This document shows, one piece after another, positions 14,824 to 23,726 of a stretch of 28,838 bases of DNA. Under the pieces are notes generated by a model. It saw only the letters and a list, made by a program, of their open reading frames with translations, had not been told where the DNA came from and did not search any database. The stretch comes from SOKG01 sp964502665 (GTDB lineage: Bacteria; Chloroflexota; Dehalococcoidia; SZUA-161). Made by a program: the position numbers and the translations under genes. How positions within the stretch are numbered: position 1 is the stretch's first letter; each line of letters opens with the position of its first letter. Location of the stretch: positions 1 to 28,838 of the forward strand of contig CAZCXP010000013.1 of the NCBI GenBank assembly GCA_964502665.1, given 5' to 3'.

Positions 14824-16095
14824 ATGAGCGAGCAATCGGAAGCAGAAGGCACACTGAATCCCTTTCGGGTCTTGGACCTGACCGACGACAAGGGTTTCTT
14901 TTGTGGCAAGCTCCTCGGCGACCTGGGGGCTGACGTCATCAAGATCGAGCCACCCGGCGGAGACCCTTCACGAAACATCGGCCCCTTCTACAAGGATATC
15001 CCCGACCCTGAAAAAAGCCTTTACTGGTGGGCCTACAATACCAGTAAAAGGGGCATAACCCTAGACATCCAAACCGCCGATGGCCAGGATATCTTCAAGA
15101 GGTTGGTCAAGAGCGCTGATATCGTCATCGAGTCCTTCCCACCGGGGCATATAGACGACCTGGGCCTGGGATATTCGGCACTTAGTGAAATTAACTCGAG
15201 CATTATTATGACCTCCATTACCCCCTTCGGGCATACGGGCCCCTACAAGGACTACAAGGGCTCTGACATCGTCCTCTGGTCTCTGGGCGGCCAGTCGTAC
15301 ATCACCGGCGATGAAGACCGACCTCCCTGCCGGATGAGCTTCCCCCAGGCCTGCCTTCATGGTAGCTCCCAGGCTGCCGGGGGAACGCTGGCAGCCCTCT
15401 ACTACCGAGAGCTCTCAGGCGAAGGGCAGCATGTTGACGTCTCAATCCAGGCATCTGTGGCATGGACCCTGTGTAATGTGATCCAGTTCTGGGATTTGTC
15501 GGGGTACAGTATGACCCGCAGCGGAACCAAGCGTATGATCGGCGGCGGTTGGGCCAGATTCGCCTATCCCTGTAAGGATGGCCACGTGGGTTTCTGGGTG
15601 GCAGCGGGCTTCCTGGCGGCGTCCTCCATGCCTCAGATGGTGAGATGGATGGCCGAGGAGGGGATGATGGGCGTTTTCGAGGAGCGCAAGGACTGGGGAT
15701 TTGACGAGTGGGCTCAGGTAGATTCCATGCTCATGTCGCAGGAGGAGCTGACCGCTCAAGAGGACACTCTGCTGAAGTTCTTCGCCAACAAGACCAAGGC
15801 GGAGCTCTATGAGCAGGCGCTAAAGAGACGTATCATGCTCTACCCTACCAGCACCACCGAAGACCTGGCGGAGAACATCCAGCTCAAGGACAGGGATTTC
15901 TATATAGGTGTGGAACACCCAGAACTGGGCGAAATCATCACTTATATGGGCGCTCCGTACAAGATGAGGGAAACCCCCTGGAGGATATCGAGACGTGCCC
16001 CCCTGATCGGGGAGCATAACCAGGAGATCTACGAAGGAGAGCTGGGCTTCTCCAAAGAGGAGATGCGCCTGTTTAAGGAAGCCAGGGTTATTTAA
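14824..16095 (+). CDS. Family III (CaiB/BaiF) CoA-transferase, copy 2 (variant active site)
   Basis: A 423-residue family III CoA-transferase with the usual N-terminal block (FRVLDLTDDKGFFCGKLLG, DLGADVIKIEPPGGDPSR). Where copies 1 and 3 carry the catalytic Asp, this one reads PQACLHGSSQAAGGTLAALYY; the aligned position is Cys and no Asp is near. Sequences with this P-Q-x-x-L-H-G pattern are familiar in the family, so this may be a distinct subclass rather than a broken gene; the frame is otherwise intact. I chose ATG 14824 (GGAGTGAGG upstream at a good distance) over GTG 14809. It sits 27 bases after the acyl-CoA dehydrogenase and 33 bases before copy 3, and may pair with copy 3. Confidence 0.85.
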   Translation: MSEQSEAEGTLNPFRVLDLTDDKGFFCGKLLGDLGADVIKIEPPGGDPSRNIGPFYKDIPDPEKSLYWWAYNTSKRGITLDIQTADGQDIFKRLVKSADIVIESFPPGHIDDLGLGYSALSEINSSIIMTSITPFGHTGPYKDYKGSDIVLWSLGGQSYITGDEDRPPCRMSFPQACLHGSSQAAGGTLAALYYRELSGEGQHVDVSIQASVAWTLCNVIQFWDLSGYSMTRSGTKRMIGGGWARFAYPCKDGHVGFWVAAGFLAASSMPQMVRWMAEEGMMGVFEERKDWGFDEWAQVDSMLMSQEELTAQEDTLLKFFANKTKAELYEQALKRRIMLYPTSTTEDLAENIQLKDRDFYIGVEHPELGEIITYMGAPYKMRETPWRISRRAPLIGEHNQEIYEGELGFSKEEMRLFKEARVI

Positions 16096-16128
16096 ACATA
16101 ATAAAGACGGAAATGAAGGAAGTGGAAG

Positions 16129-17346
16129 ATGGAGAAGAGGCGTGTATTTGAAGGGGTGAAGATCGCCGATTTCACCTGGATGGGCGTAGGTGCCATCGCC
16201 ATGAAATTCATGGCCAACCTCGGGGCACAGGTAATCCATATCGAATCCAGCACCAGGGCTGACACCACCAGAACATCCATGCCCTATAAGGACTGGCAGC
16301 CGGGCCTGAACCGCAGTGGTGTTTTCAACTATTACAACGACAGCAAGTATGGACTGAGCCTCAACATGAAGATGCCCCAGGCCCAGGAGGTGGCCAGGAG
16401 AATAGTCTATGAGTGGGCCGATGTGGTTGCCGATGCCCACCTGCCGGGGATTATGGAGAGGTGGGGCCTGGACTACCAGACCCTGAGAAAGGAGAAACCG
16501 GACCTCATCCACGTCGCCACGTCCCTACAAGGGAAAACAGGCCCCTACAGCGGGCTGCCAGGGTATGGAATCGTCGGGTCACAACTGGTGGGCTTCAGCG
16601 TTATCAGCGGCTGGCCCGACAGGGAGCCGACAGTTCCCTTTGGAGCCTACTCCGATTTCGTCGCCTTCCCTTTCATGGTAACCGCCCTTATGGCAGCTCT
16701 CATCCACCGCAAGAGGACGGGCAAGGGGCAGTACATAGACTTCTCCCAGCTTGAAGCGAACGTTCAGTTTCTGGCACCTCCCATCATGGATTACATGATA
16801 AACGGGCGAATTATGATGCGCATGGGGAACCGCTCCAGCCATGCCGCACCACATGCCATCTACCGCTGCCAGGGAGAGGAGAGGTGGTGTGCCATTGCCG
16901 TGGAGACTGATGAAGAGTGGAAGGCCTTCTGCAGGGTAATCGGCGGTCCAGAGTGGACCAGAGACCCCAGGTTCGCCACGCTCATGGGCAGGAAGGAGAA
17001 CGAGGGTGAGCTAAACATGTTGGTAGAGCAATGGACGGCGAACTATCCGCCGCAGGAGGTAATGAGCCGCATGCAGGCAGCGGGGGTGCCCGCAGGGGTG
17101 GTGGAGAGCGGTGAAGACCTGGTTGCAGACCCTCAATTGAACCACTGCCTTCACGTGACCCTGGAACATCCCGAGATCGGGCCACACATCTACGGTCTAC
17201 CGCCTTACCGGCTCTCGAAAACGCCCCCCAAACTCACCATGCCCGCTCCCTGCATTGGTCAGCACAACGAGTACGTCTTAAAAGAGGTCTTGGGGATGTC
17301 TGATGATGAGGTGGCAGACCTGCTCATAGCAGGCGCCCTTGAGTGA
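16129..17346 (+). CDS. Family III (CaiB/BaiF) CoA-transferase, copy 3
   Basis: A 405-residue family III CoA-transferase: FEGVKIADFTWMGVGAIAMKFMANLGAQVIHIES at the N-terminus, probable catalytic Asp176 (FGAYSDFVAF) 15 residues before the end of the MAALIH helix, RTGKGQYIDFSQLEA, and the C-terminal GIPPYRLS-type segment (YGLPPYRLSKTPP). The ATG at 16129 follows AAGGAAGTGGAAG. Immediately adjacent to copy 2; family III enzymes are usually homodimers, but adjacent unlike copies can form heteromers (for example benzylsuccinate CoA-transferase BbsEF), so copies 2 and 3 might do so here. Substrate unknown. Confidence 0.9.
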   Translation: MEKRRVFEGVKIADFTWMGVGAIAMKFMANLGAQVIHIESSTRADTTRTSMPYKDWQPGLNRSGVFNYYNDSKYGLSLNMKMPQAQEVARRIVYEWADVVADAHLPGIMERWGLDYQTLRKEKPDLIHVATSLQGKTGPYSGLPGYGIVGSQLVGFSVISGWPDREPTVPFGAYSDFVAFPFMVTALMAALIHRKRTGKGQYIDFSQLEANVQFLAPPIMDYMINGRIMMRMGNRSSHAAPHAIYRCQGEERWCAIAVETDEEWKAFCRVIGGPEWTRDPRFATLMGRKENEGELNMLVEQWTANYPPQEVMSRMQAAGVPAGVVESGEDLVADPQLNHCLHVTLEHPEIGPHIYGLPPYRLSKTPPKLTMPAPCIGQHNEYVLKEVLGMSDDEVADLLIAGALE

Positions 17347-17395
17347 ATTGGAGGGGTGGAAAGAGACCCTAAGATTACTATTAAGGGGGTGATAA

Positions 17396-18859
17396 ATGAT
17401 TGGTATCACATCTTACGGAGCCTATGTTCCTTTGCACCGTCTAGACCGCTCTGAGTTTTTCAGGGCCTGGGGTGGCATATTTGGCATGTCTATACCCGGG
17501 GAGAAGGCAGTGTCCAACTTCGATGAGGATAGCCTCACAATGGCCGTTGAATCGGCCATCGACTGCATGAATGGAACCGATCCCCAGAAAGTCGACGTCC
17601 TTTTTTTTGCCACCACAACCTCCCCCTACAAGGACAGGCTTTGCTCCAGCATAATGGCCGTAGTCCTCGATATGCGCCGCGACGTCCGAACCATAGATGT
17701 AACCGGATCGCTACGGGCGGGGACAACTGCCATCGTCTCAGCCCTCGATGCCATCAAAGCTGGAACAGCCAAGAGCGTCATGGTGACCGCTGCCGATACC
17801 ATTATGGCAGCGCCAGCGGGTGATTTCGAGCAGGCCTACGGTGACGGTGGTGCTGCCCTTTTCCTGGGAACTGAGGGGGTTATTGCCAGCGTCGAGGGCA
17901 GCTACTCCATCTCCGATGAGTTTGCAGGGATGTGGCGGACGTCTGATGATACTTTCATCCGATCATGGGAGGACCGGATGGTCCTCGATAGTGGCTATTC
18001 CAGCATTATGCCCGAGGCCATCTCGGGACTGATGAAGAGGTATGGCCTGGCCACAAAGGATTTCACAAAGATGGTCTGCGATTCCCCTCTCGATGTGAGA
18101 AGGCATGCCAGGTTGGCGAGGGAATTGGGATTTGATGCGTCGCAGGTTCAGGACCCGATGTTTCTGACTGTGGGCAATACCGGTTGCGCCCTGGCAATGA
18201 TGATGCTGGTTGCCGCGTTAGAAGAAGCTAAGGCTGGGGATAAGATACTCTTCGCCAGCTATGGAAATGGGGCTGATGCCTTTGTGCTCGAGGTGACTCC
18301 TGAGATAGAGAAGGCCAGGGATCGGCGGGGGATAAGAAACCACCTCGCCTCGAAGAAACCGCTCAACAATTACGAGACCTACCTGCGCTGGCGCAGACTG
18401 GTAACCATAGAACGAGCCCGGCGCCCCGAACTGGGGCCTACTACCATAGCGGGGCTGTGGCGGGATCGCAGGCTTATCCTTGGCCTTTGGGGTAAGAAAT
18501 GCAAGGTCTGTGGCACCCCGCAAATCATACAGGGCGCCAGCATGGGCATGGGCACACCGACAAGGGTATGTGTAAGCTGCCAGGCAAAGGACCAGTTTGA
18601 GGACTACAGATTCGCAGATAAAAAGGCCAAGGTCTTCACCTTCACCCAGGATAACCTGGCCGACACCGTTGATCCTCCTTCTGTCATTACGACGGTTGAC
18701 TTTGAGGCAGGAGGCCGGGCCATATTCGATATGACCGATCGTGATCCCGGCGAGGTTTATGTGGACATGCCTGTGGAGATGACCTTCCGCAAGCTCTACT
18801 ACGATGCACCGCGGGGGATTCACAATTACTTCTGGAAGACTCGACCTGTAAGGTGTTAA
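17396..18859 (+). CDS. HMG-CoA-synthase-fold protein fused to DUF35 Zn-ribbon/OB domain
   Basis: A 487-residue two-domain protein. Residues 1 to about 330 have the thiolase-superfamily fold of archaeal/bacterial HMG-CoA synthases (MIGITSYGAYVPLHRL, FEQAYGDGGAALFLG, GNTGCALAMMMLVAALEEAKAGDKILFASYGNGADA). Residues about 360-487 are a DUF35 domain: a zinc ribbon with Cys-x2-Cys (CKVC) and a second Cys-x2-Cys (CVSC), then an OB fold (VFTFTQDNLADTVDPPSVITTVDFEAGG). The expected HMG-CoA synthase nucleophile is absent: the aligned stretch is TGSLRAGT (Leu106 for Cys), the Glu site reads ATTTSPYK, and the H-x-P site reads CDSPLD. It may therefore act as an acyl-CoA-binding scaffold for the adjacent thiolase rather than a condensing enzyme. 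Start has AAGGGGGTGAT. Confidence 0.85.
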   Translation: MIGITSYGAYVPLHRLDRSEFFRAWGGIFGMSIPGEKAVSNFDEDSLTMAVESAIDCMNGTDPQKVDVLFFATTTSPYKDRLCSSIMAVVLDMRRDVRTIDVTGSLRAGTTAIVSALDAIKAGTAKSVMVTAADTIMAAPAGDFEQAYGDGGAALFLGTEGVIASVEGSYSISDEFAGMWRTSDDTFIRSWEDRMVLDSGYSSIMPEAISGLMKRYGLATKDFTKMVCDSPLDVRRHARLARELGFDASQVQDPMFLTVGNTGCALAMMMLVAALEEAKAGDKILFASYGNGADAFVLEVTPEIEKARDRRGIRNHLASKKPLNNYETYLRWRRLVTIERARRPELGPTTIAGLWRDRRLILGLWGKKCKVCGTPQIIQGASMGMGTPTRVCVSCQAKDQFEDYRFADKKAKVFTFTQDNLADTVDPPSVITTVDFEAGGRAIFDMTDRDPGEVYVDMPVEMTFRKLYYDAPRGIHNYFWKTRPVRC

Positions 18860-18873
18860 GAAAAGGAGGGAAG

Positions 18874-20040
18874 ATGCCGCAGGGTATCAAAGATAAGGTC
18901 TGTATCGTTGGTATGGGCTGCACCAAGTTCGGAGAGAACTGGGATAAGAGCGACGCTGACATGATTGTGGACGCAGCCTATGAAGCTTATGAGGATGCCG
19001 GTATCGAGCCCAAGGATGTCCAGGCTTCCTGGGTGGGAACCTGTTGGGGGATGACGGCAGCAATGCTAAGCGTGGCCCTGAAAATACAGTATAAGCCTGT
19101 CACCAGGGTGGAAAACGCATGTGCCACAGGTGCTGAGGCACTGCGAAATGCCTGCTATGCGGTAGCATCCGGGGCTTACGATATCGCCCTGGCCCTCGGC
19201 TATGAGAAACTTAAAGACCAGGGCATCAGTGGCCTGGGCGGCACGGCCATCACAACCGGCGTCGCCTCCTCGATGACAGCCCCCGGCGCTTTCGCCATGC
19301 TGGCCACTAAATACTTCGCCCGATATGGCCTGAGCCCCGCTGAGGGGAAGAGGATGATTGCCCAGATACCGGTGAAGAGCCACCGCAACGGCGCTCTAAA
19401 CCCCAAGGCCCATTATCAGAGGGAAATAACCGTGGAGCAGGTATTGAACGCGCCAATTATTGCCTGGCCACTGGGCATCCTCGATTCCTGCGGGGTGAGC
19501 GATGGTGCGGCAGCAGCCATCGTCGTCCGCGCTGAGGATGCCAAGAAGTTCAGGCCCGATCCAGTCTACATAAAGGCGCTACAAATCTGTGTTGGTCCCG
19601 CTGAGGGCCAGATGAGCCAGGTGTTCGACTACACCCATGTGGAGGAGACCTACCGGGCTGGACAAGCGGCCTACGCCGAGGCAGGAATTAAGGACCCACG
19701 CAAGGAGATCAGCATGGCGGAGGTACACGACTGCTTTTCCATCACCGAGGCTGTTATCATGGAGGACCTGCAGTTTAGCCCCAGGGGGAGGGTGAAGGAG
19801 GATATCGATGCAGGGACATTTAGCCTTGATGGCGAATTACCAGTGCAACCGGACGGTGGGCTCAAGTGTTTTGGCCACCCCATTGGCGCCAGCGGGCTGA
19901 GGATGATGTACGAGGTATACCTCCAGCTCCAGGGAAGGGCTGGCCCCCGCCAGATAAAGAACCCCCAGTTGGGACTGACCCATAATCTGGGGGGGTTCCC
20001 CTATTTGAGCGTCATCAGCTGTTGCATTGCAGGTATGTAG
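18874..20040 (+). CDS. SCP-x/acetyl-CoA acetyltransferase-type thiolase
   Basis: A 388-residue thiolase of the lipid-transfer/SCP-x group, the type that pairs with DUF35 proteins (as BbsB with BbsA, and the archaeal thiolase/HMG-CoA synthase complex). Catalytic Cys83 (VENACATGAEAL), His285 (EVHDCFSITEA) and His335 (GHPIGASG) are present. The last canonical thiolase Cys is replaced by the THNLGG segment, as is usual in this group. I chose ATG 18874, eight bases after AAAAGGAGGG, over an in-frame upstream start at 18853 overlapping the previous gene. It would cleave a 3-oxoacyl-CoA to acetyl-CoA plus an acyl-CoA (or a branched equivalent). Fourteen bases separate it from the fused DUF35 protein. 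Confidence 0.92.
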   Translation: MPQGIKDKVCIVGMGCTKFGENWDKSDADMIVDAAYEAYEDAGIEPKDVQASWVGTCWGMTAAMLSVALKIQYKPVTRVENACATGAEALRNACYAVASGAYDIALALGYEKLKDQGISGLGGTAITTGVASSMTAPGAFAMLATKYFARYGLSPAEGKRMIAQIPVKSHRNGALNPKAHYQREITVEQVLNAPIIAWPLGILDSCGVSDGAAAAIVVRAEDAKKFRPDPVYIKALQICVGPAEGQMSQVFDYTHVEETYRAGQAAYAEAGIKDPRKEISMAEVHDCFSITEAVIMEDLQFSPRGRVKEDIDAGTFSLDGELPVQPDGGLKCFGHPIGASGLRMMYEVYLQLQGRAGPRQIKNPQLGLTHNLGGFPYLSVISCCIAGM

Positions 20041-20058
20041 GGATGGAAAGGAGGGACT

Positions 20059-21462
20059 ATGAACAAGGTATTCGCTAGCCCTGAAGAAGCCGTCTGGGAT
20101 GTTGAGGATGGGGCCAGCATTATCATCGGCGGCCCCGGCACGCCGACCGCATCCCCGACCAGCCTGATTTGGGCGCTGAGGGATAAGGGGAGCAAGAATC
20201 TGACGCTTATCTGCAATATGGCGGGATTCTGCCCCTATGCTGCCATAGTTCTAGTCGAGAATAAGCAGATTAGCAGACTCCTCGCTGCCTTCGGGGGCGT
20301 TGCCAGGCTGCCTACAGCCACTGAAGAGCAGATCAAGGCAGGTGAGATAGAGTTTGAGCTTGTCCCCCAGGGAACGCTTTGTGAGCGGCTGAGGGCAGGT
20401 GCGGCTGGAATCGCCGCTATCTATACCCCAACTGGAGTTGGAACTGCAGTGGAAACGGGGAAAGAAAAACGGACTTTCGGGGATAAGGAGTACCTCCTTG
20501 AGACCGCGCTATTTGCTGATTACGCTCTCATTTCTGCTCACAAAGCCGATACCATGGGGAACGTTGTCTTCCGCAGGACGGGACACAATTTCAATCCAGT
20601 GTTCATTACGGCGGCGAAGACCTCCCTCGTGGAGGTAGAGGAGATCGTAGAGACGGGAGAGCTGGAGCCCGATTCGATTGATATCTCAGGTATCTATGTA
20701 GACCGGGTTGTCAAGACCACTTTCGACCGCCATCGAGCAAAAGACGAATGGAAATCCCTGCTGGCCAGGGGACTAATGCTGGGCGCTCCAATAGAGAGAG
20801 GGGGTAAGACAGGGCTGAGCCGGGAACTCATTGCCCTTCGGGGATCCAAAGAGCTCAAGCCAGGGGACTGGGTCAACCTTGGGACTGGCATACCAACCAT
20901 CGTCTCACAGTTCCTGCCCGAAGGAGTTAATCTCCACGCCGAGATGGGCATCATAGCGCACGGTCCGCCGCCGCAACCAGACGGTGAAATAGATATAGAC
21001 ACCTGGGGTGCCAGCGCTGAATGGCTCACAGTCAAGCCAGGGACATCCTTTTGCTCAAACCTGGAAGCCTTCGCCATGGCTCGGAGTGGTCGCGTCAACA
21101 CAGTATTCCTGGGAGCATTCCAGGTCTCGGAGAAAGGAGACCTGGCTAATGTTTGGAACCCGGAGATGGGGGCACCAGGTGTTGGCGGTGCCATGGACCT
21201 GGTAGCGGGTAAGACAAGGGTGATAATCCTTATGGAACACACGACCAAGGATAACAAGCCCAGGATCTTAAAGGAGTGCAGCTACCCGCTGACCGGTGTC
21301 CGCTGTGTCTCCCTGATCATTACCGACCTCGCGGTCATCGAAGTCACACCGCAGGGCTTGGCACTGAAGGAGCTTGCCCCGGGATGGACCGCAGAAGAGG
21401 TCCAGGCTCTCACCGAGCCCCAGTTGATAATAAGCCCCGGGCTCAAGGAAATGGAGCTCTAG
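20059..21462 (+). CDS. Fused family I CoA-transferase (3-oxoacid CoA-transferase-like)
   Basis: A 467-residue protein with the subunit A and subunit B domains of family I CoA-transferases in one chain, as in mammalian SCOT. A domain about 1-240: IIIGGPGTPTASPTSLIWALR, with IIGG matching the glycine-rich start. B domain about 250-467: LKPGDWVNLGTGIPTIVSQFLP and the catalytic Glu295 in NLHAEMGIIAHGP (E-x-G as in SCOT E-N-G). It moves CoA from a donor acyl-CoA to a 3-oxoacid through a glutamyl-CoA thioester. Between a thiolase and a ketone carboxylase, the likely acceptor is the 3-oxoacid made by carboxylation, by analogy to acetoacetate. Start has AAAGGAGGG. Confidence 0.9.
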   Translation: MNKVFASPEEAVWDVEDGASIIIGGPGTPTASPTSLIWALRDKGSKNLTLICNMAGFCPYAAIVLVENKQISRLLAAFGGVARLPTATEEQIKAGEIEFELVPQGTLCERLRAGAAGIAAIYTPTGVGTAVETGKEKRTFGDKEYLLETALFADYALISAHKADTMGNVVFRRTGHNFNPVFITAAKTSLVEVEEIVETGELEPDSIDISGIYVDRVVKTTFDRHRAKDEWKSLLARGLMLGAPIERGGKTGLSRELIALRGSKELKPGDWVNLGTGIPTIVSQFLPEGVNLHAEMGIIAHGPPPQPDGEIDIDTWGASAEWLTVKPGTSFCSNLEAFAMARSGRVNTVFLGAFQVSEKGDLANVWNPEMGAPGVGGAMDLVAGKTRVIILMEHTTKDNKPRILKECSYPLTGVRCVSLIITDLAVIEVTPQGLALKELAPGWTAEEVQALTEPQLIISPGLKEMEL

Positions 21463-21504
21463 TTGGAATAATCTCAGAACAGAACGTTAGGGGAGGTAAG
21501 TGAA

Positions 21505-23706
21505 ATGGGAATAGGAGAAGGTGGCAAGAGCCTGTTGGAGATGCTGGAGGAAAGAGACCGTCTGATAAAGGAAACAGGTTACTTCTATGGGCTGGAGAAG
21601 ATGGCGCTGCATGATGAGGACCCGGCTAAAATGACGCGCTTCAACTGGAGGCTCACCAACGCCTGTATTACAGCCCGCGAGAGCGCCAAGTTGCTGTCCG
21701 CTACCCCCACGGTTCGAACCTTTGGTGAATGCCTGTTCATGCTGCTGCTTCCCCAAGGAGATTGCGTAACGGCGTCTCATGGCCTCGCCGGGCATGTCGC
21801 CAGCGCAAGGGACCAGATTGCATTTATGATCAAGCTGGGCTTTGAGGAAAACCCGAAAATCAGAGAGGGCGATATCTTCGCCTGCAACCATCCCCGCTAT
21901 GGAGGTGGCCATTCCGCAGACAACTACACATATGTTCCCATCTTCTATAAGGGGGAATTAGTTGCCTGGGCGGCTGGTATCAACCATATTGCTGAGGTTG
22001 GGGCTGCTCTATACTCTGCAAGCGTTCCCATCATCTCGCCCACAACCTATACCGATGGATGGGCCTATCCTCCAATGAAGATCGGAGACAGCTTTCAGAT
22101 CGCAAAATGGTGGAACTTGCTGTGGAGCGAAAAGACCAGGATGGGTAATTTCAATATCCTCGACAGCAATATGCGCGTAGCTGGGTCCATTATGATCCAC
22201 GACACAGTCCAGAAGATCATGGAGGAATTTGGGATAGACTATTTCAGGAAAGGGGTAAGGGAGATCCTAGAGCGGGAGAGGAGGCGAGTTGCCACCATTG
22301 TTCACAGACAAATGGTGCCCGGTATTTACAAGCATGCTTATTGGCGTATTTCCCCCAATAAGGGTCAGGTAGGCCCCAGCTTTCCTTTCGCTGATAGGGA
22401 TTTCCCCATACACACCCCTATTGAACTTCATATCACCTCCGATGGTCGGTTCTCAATCGACCTTGCTGGAACAAGCAGGGAGGACTACCACTCATGGAAC
22501 GCCCCTAGCGATGGAACTCGAAGGCTAGCACTGGCCTGGTGGTGGCTCCCTCAATTCGTCCATTCAATTTGTATCAACACAGCCTTCGACTATCTAATCG
22601 ACTATTCAGCACCAGAAGGATGTCACCTGAATCCAACCAACGAACAGCTCAGTACCTCCATAGGTCTCGGTGGTATGGCCACCTTGATGACGCCGTTATG
22701 GAACATCTGCAAGCGCTGCTTTTTCTCCCGGGGGGTTCTGGAGGAGGATTGGAGTGCAACTGGTTGCGGCGGCTTGCTTGAGTCCGAGGGTGTGCTTGAA
22801 ATTGGAGTGCCCTGGTCATTTGGCATGTTTGGGGCAGCCGGGGCCTGGTCTACTGATGCAGGATCCTTCAGAGATGGCCTTTCGGCAGCAACCTGCGGAT
22901 TCAACCCTCAATCAGACATGGGCGAGGTTGAGGAATGGGATCTTTATGAACCGCCACTTGTCTGTCTGGCGCGGAAACTGCCCCCCAACCTGTTTGCACA
23001 TGGCAAGTTCAGAGGTGGGGTGGGCATAAGCTGGGTTTTCCTGGTTGTTAACGCTGGGCAGCGCCTCAGCATAAGCTTCGGCAGCGGTGGCGGTCCTAGG
23101 ATAATTGGACCAGCAGTAGGCATGAGCGGCGGTTATCCTGGAGGCTATACAGACTGGCATGTTGTTTTCTCTGACACTAATGCACTCGAGTTAATAGAAA
23201 AAGGGGCTGGCTATCCCACCACCCTTCCCGAGATCATGCAATGGATTAACGAGGGGAAGCTAAAGGTGGGCAAGATTATGTATCATTCTGGTGGGATGCC
23301 GTCGGTGCCGATGAAAGACGGTGATCTTTATGTGCTATCGTCCCATGGTGAGGCCGGTTGGGGCGATCCTATAGAACGAGACCTCGGCTTAATAGAGGAG
23401 GATCTGAACGGCGGATGGATGACCCCCGAAGTAGCCAGAGACATATATGGAGCGGTAGCGCAGTCCATCGATGGCAAATGGAAAGTGGATGAAGAGCGCG
23501 CCAGTAAAGAGCGCCAGGAGATAAGGCAGACGAGAAGGGAGGAGGCTAAGCCCTTTAAGGAGTGGTGGCTCCAGGAGAGGGAGCGCTTACTAAATAAGGA
23601 ATTTAAGGAGGAGGTTTGCTATATCTATCAAGACGTCCTGAATAACGCTAAGTCCGGGGCTCAATTCCGCGGATTCTGGCAGGTGGGCGAGGACTTTGTA
23701 TTATAA
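21505..23706 (+). CDS. acxB: Acetone/ketone carboxylase-type alpha subunit (HyuB family)
   Basis: A 733-residue HyuB-family protein. Such proteins are subunits of acetone carboxylase, acetophenone carboxylase and ATP-dependent hydantoinases. The metal-binding stretch GDIFACNHPRYGGGHSADN supplies His136 and Asp139, and INHIAEVGA supplies His161; this His-x2-Asp plus distal His fits the Mn site of acetone carboxylase alpha. The carboxyl part has FGSGGGPRIIGPAVGMSGGYPGG and SHGEAGWGDP. The length fits the ketone carboxylase group. The presence of an AcxC-like gamma gene next to it is the main reason to prefer ketone carboxylase over hydantoinase. The symbol means 'of acxB type'; the true ketone (acetone, butanone, aryl ketone) is unknown. 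Start has GGGAGGTAAG. Confidence 0.82.
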   Translation: MGIGEGGKSLLEMLEERDRLIKETGYFYGLEKMALHDEDPAKMTRFNWRLTNACITARESAKLLSATPTVRTFGECLFMLLLPQGDCVTASHGLAGHVASARDQIAFMIKLGFEENPKIREGDIFACNHPRYGGGHSADNYTYVPIFYKGELVAWAAGINHIAEVGAALYSASVPIISPTTYTDGWAYPPMKIGDSFQIAKWWNLLWSEKTRMGNFNILDSNMRVAGSIMIHDTVQKIMEEFGIDYFRKGVREILERERRRVATIVHRQMVPGIYKHAYWRISPNKGQVGPSFPFADRDFPIHTPIELHITSDGRFSIDLAGTSREDYHSWNAPSDGTRRLALAWWWLPQFVHSICINTAFDYLIDYSAPEGCHLNPTNEQLSTSIGLGGMATLMTPLWNICKRCFFSRGVLEEDWSATGCGGLLESEGVLEIGVPWSFGMFGAAGAWSTDAGSFRDGLSAATCGFNPQSDMGEVEEWDLYEPPLVCLARKLPPNLFAHGKFRGGVGISWVFLVVNAGQRLSISFGSGGGPRIIGPAVGMSGGYPGGYTDWHVVFSDTNALELIEKGAGYPTTLPEIMQWINEGKLKVGKIMYHSGGMPSVPMKDGDLYVLSSHGEAGWGDPIERDLGLIEEDLNGGWMTPEVARDIYGAVAQSIDGKWKVDEERASKERQEIRQTRREEAKPFKEWWLQERERLLNKEFKEEVCYIYQDVLNNAKSGAQFRGFWQVGEDFVL

Positions 23707-23726
23707 CTTATGGGAAGGAGGAAGAT

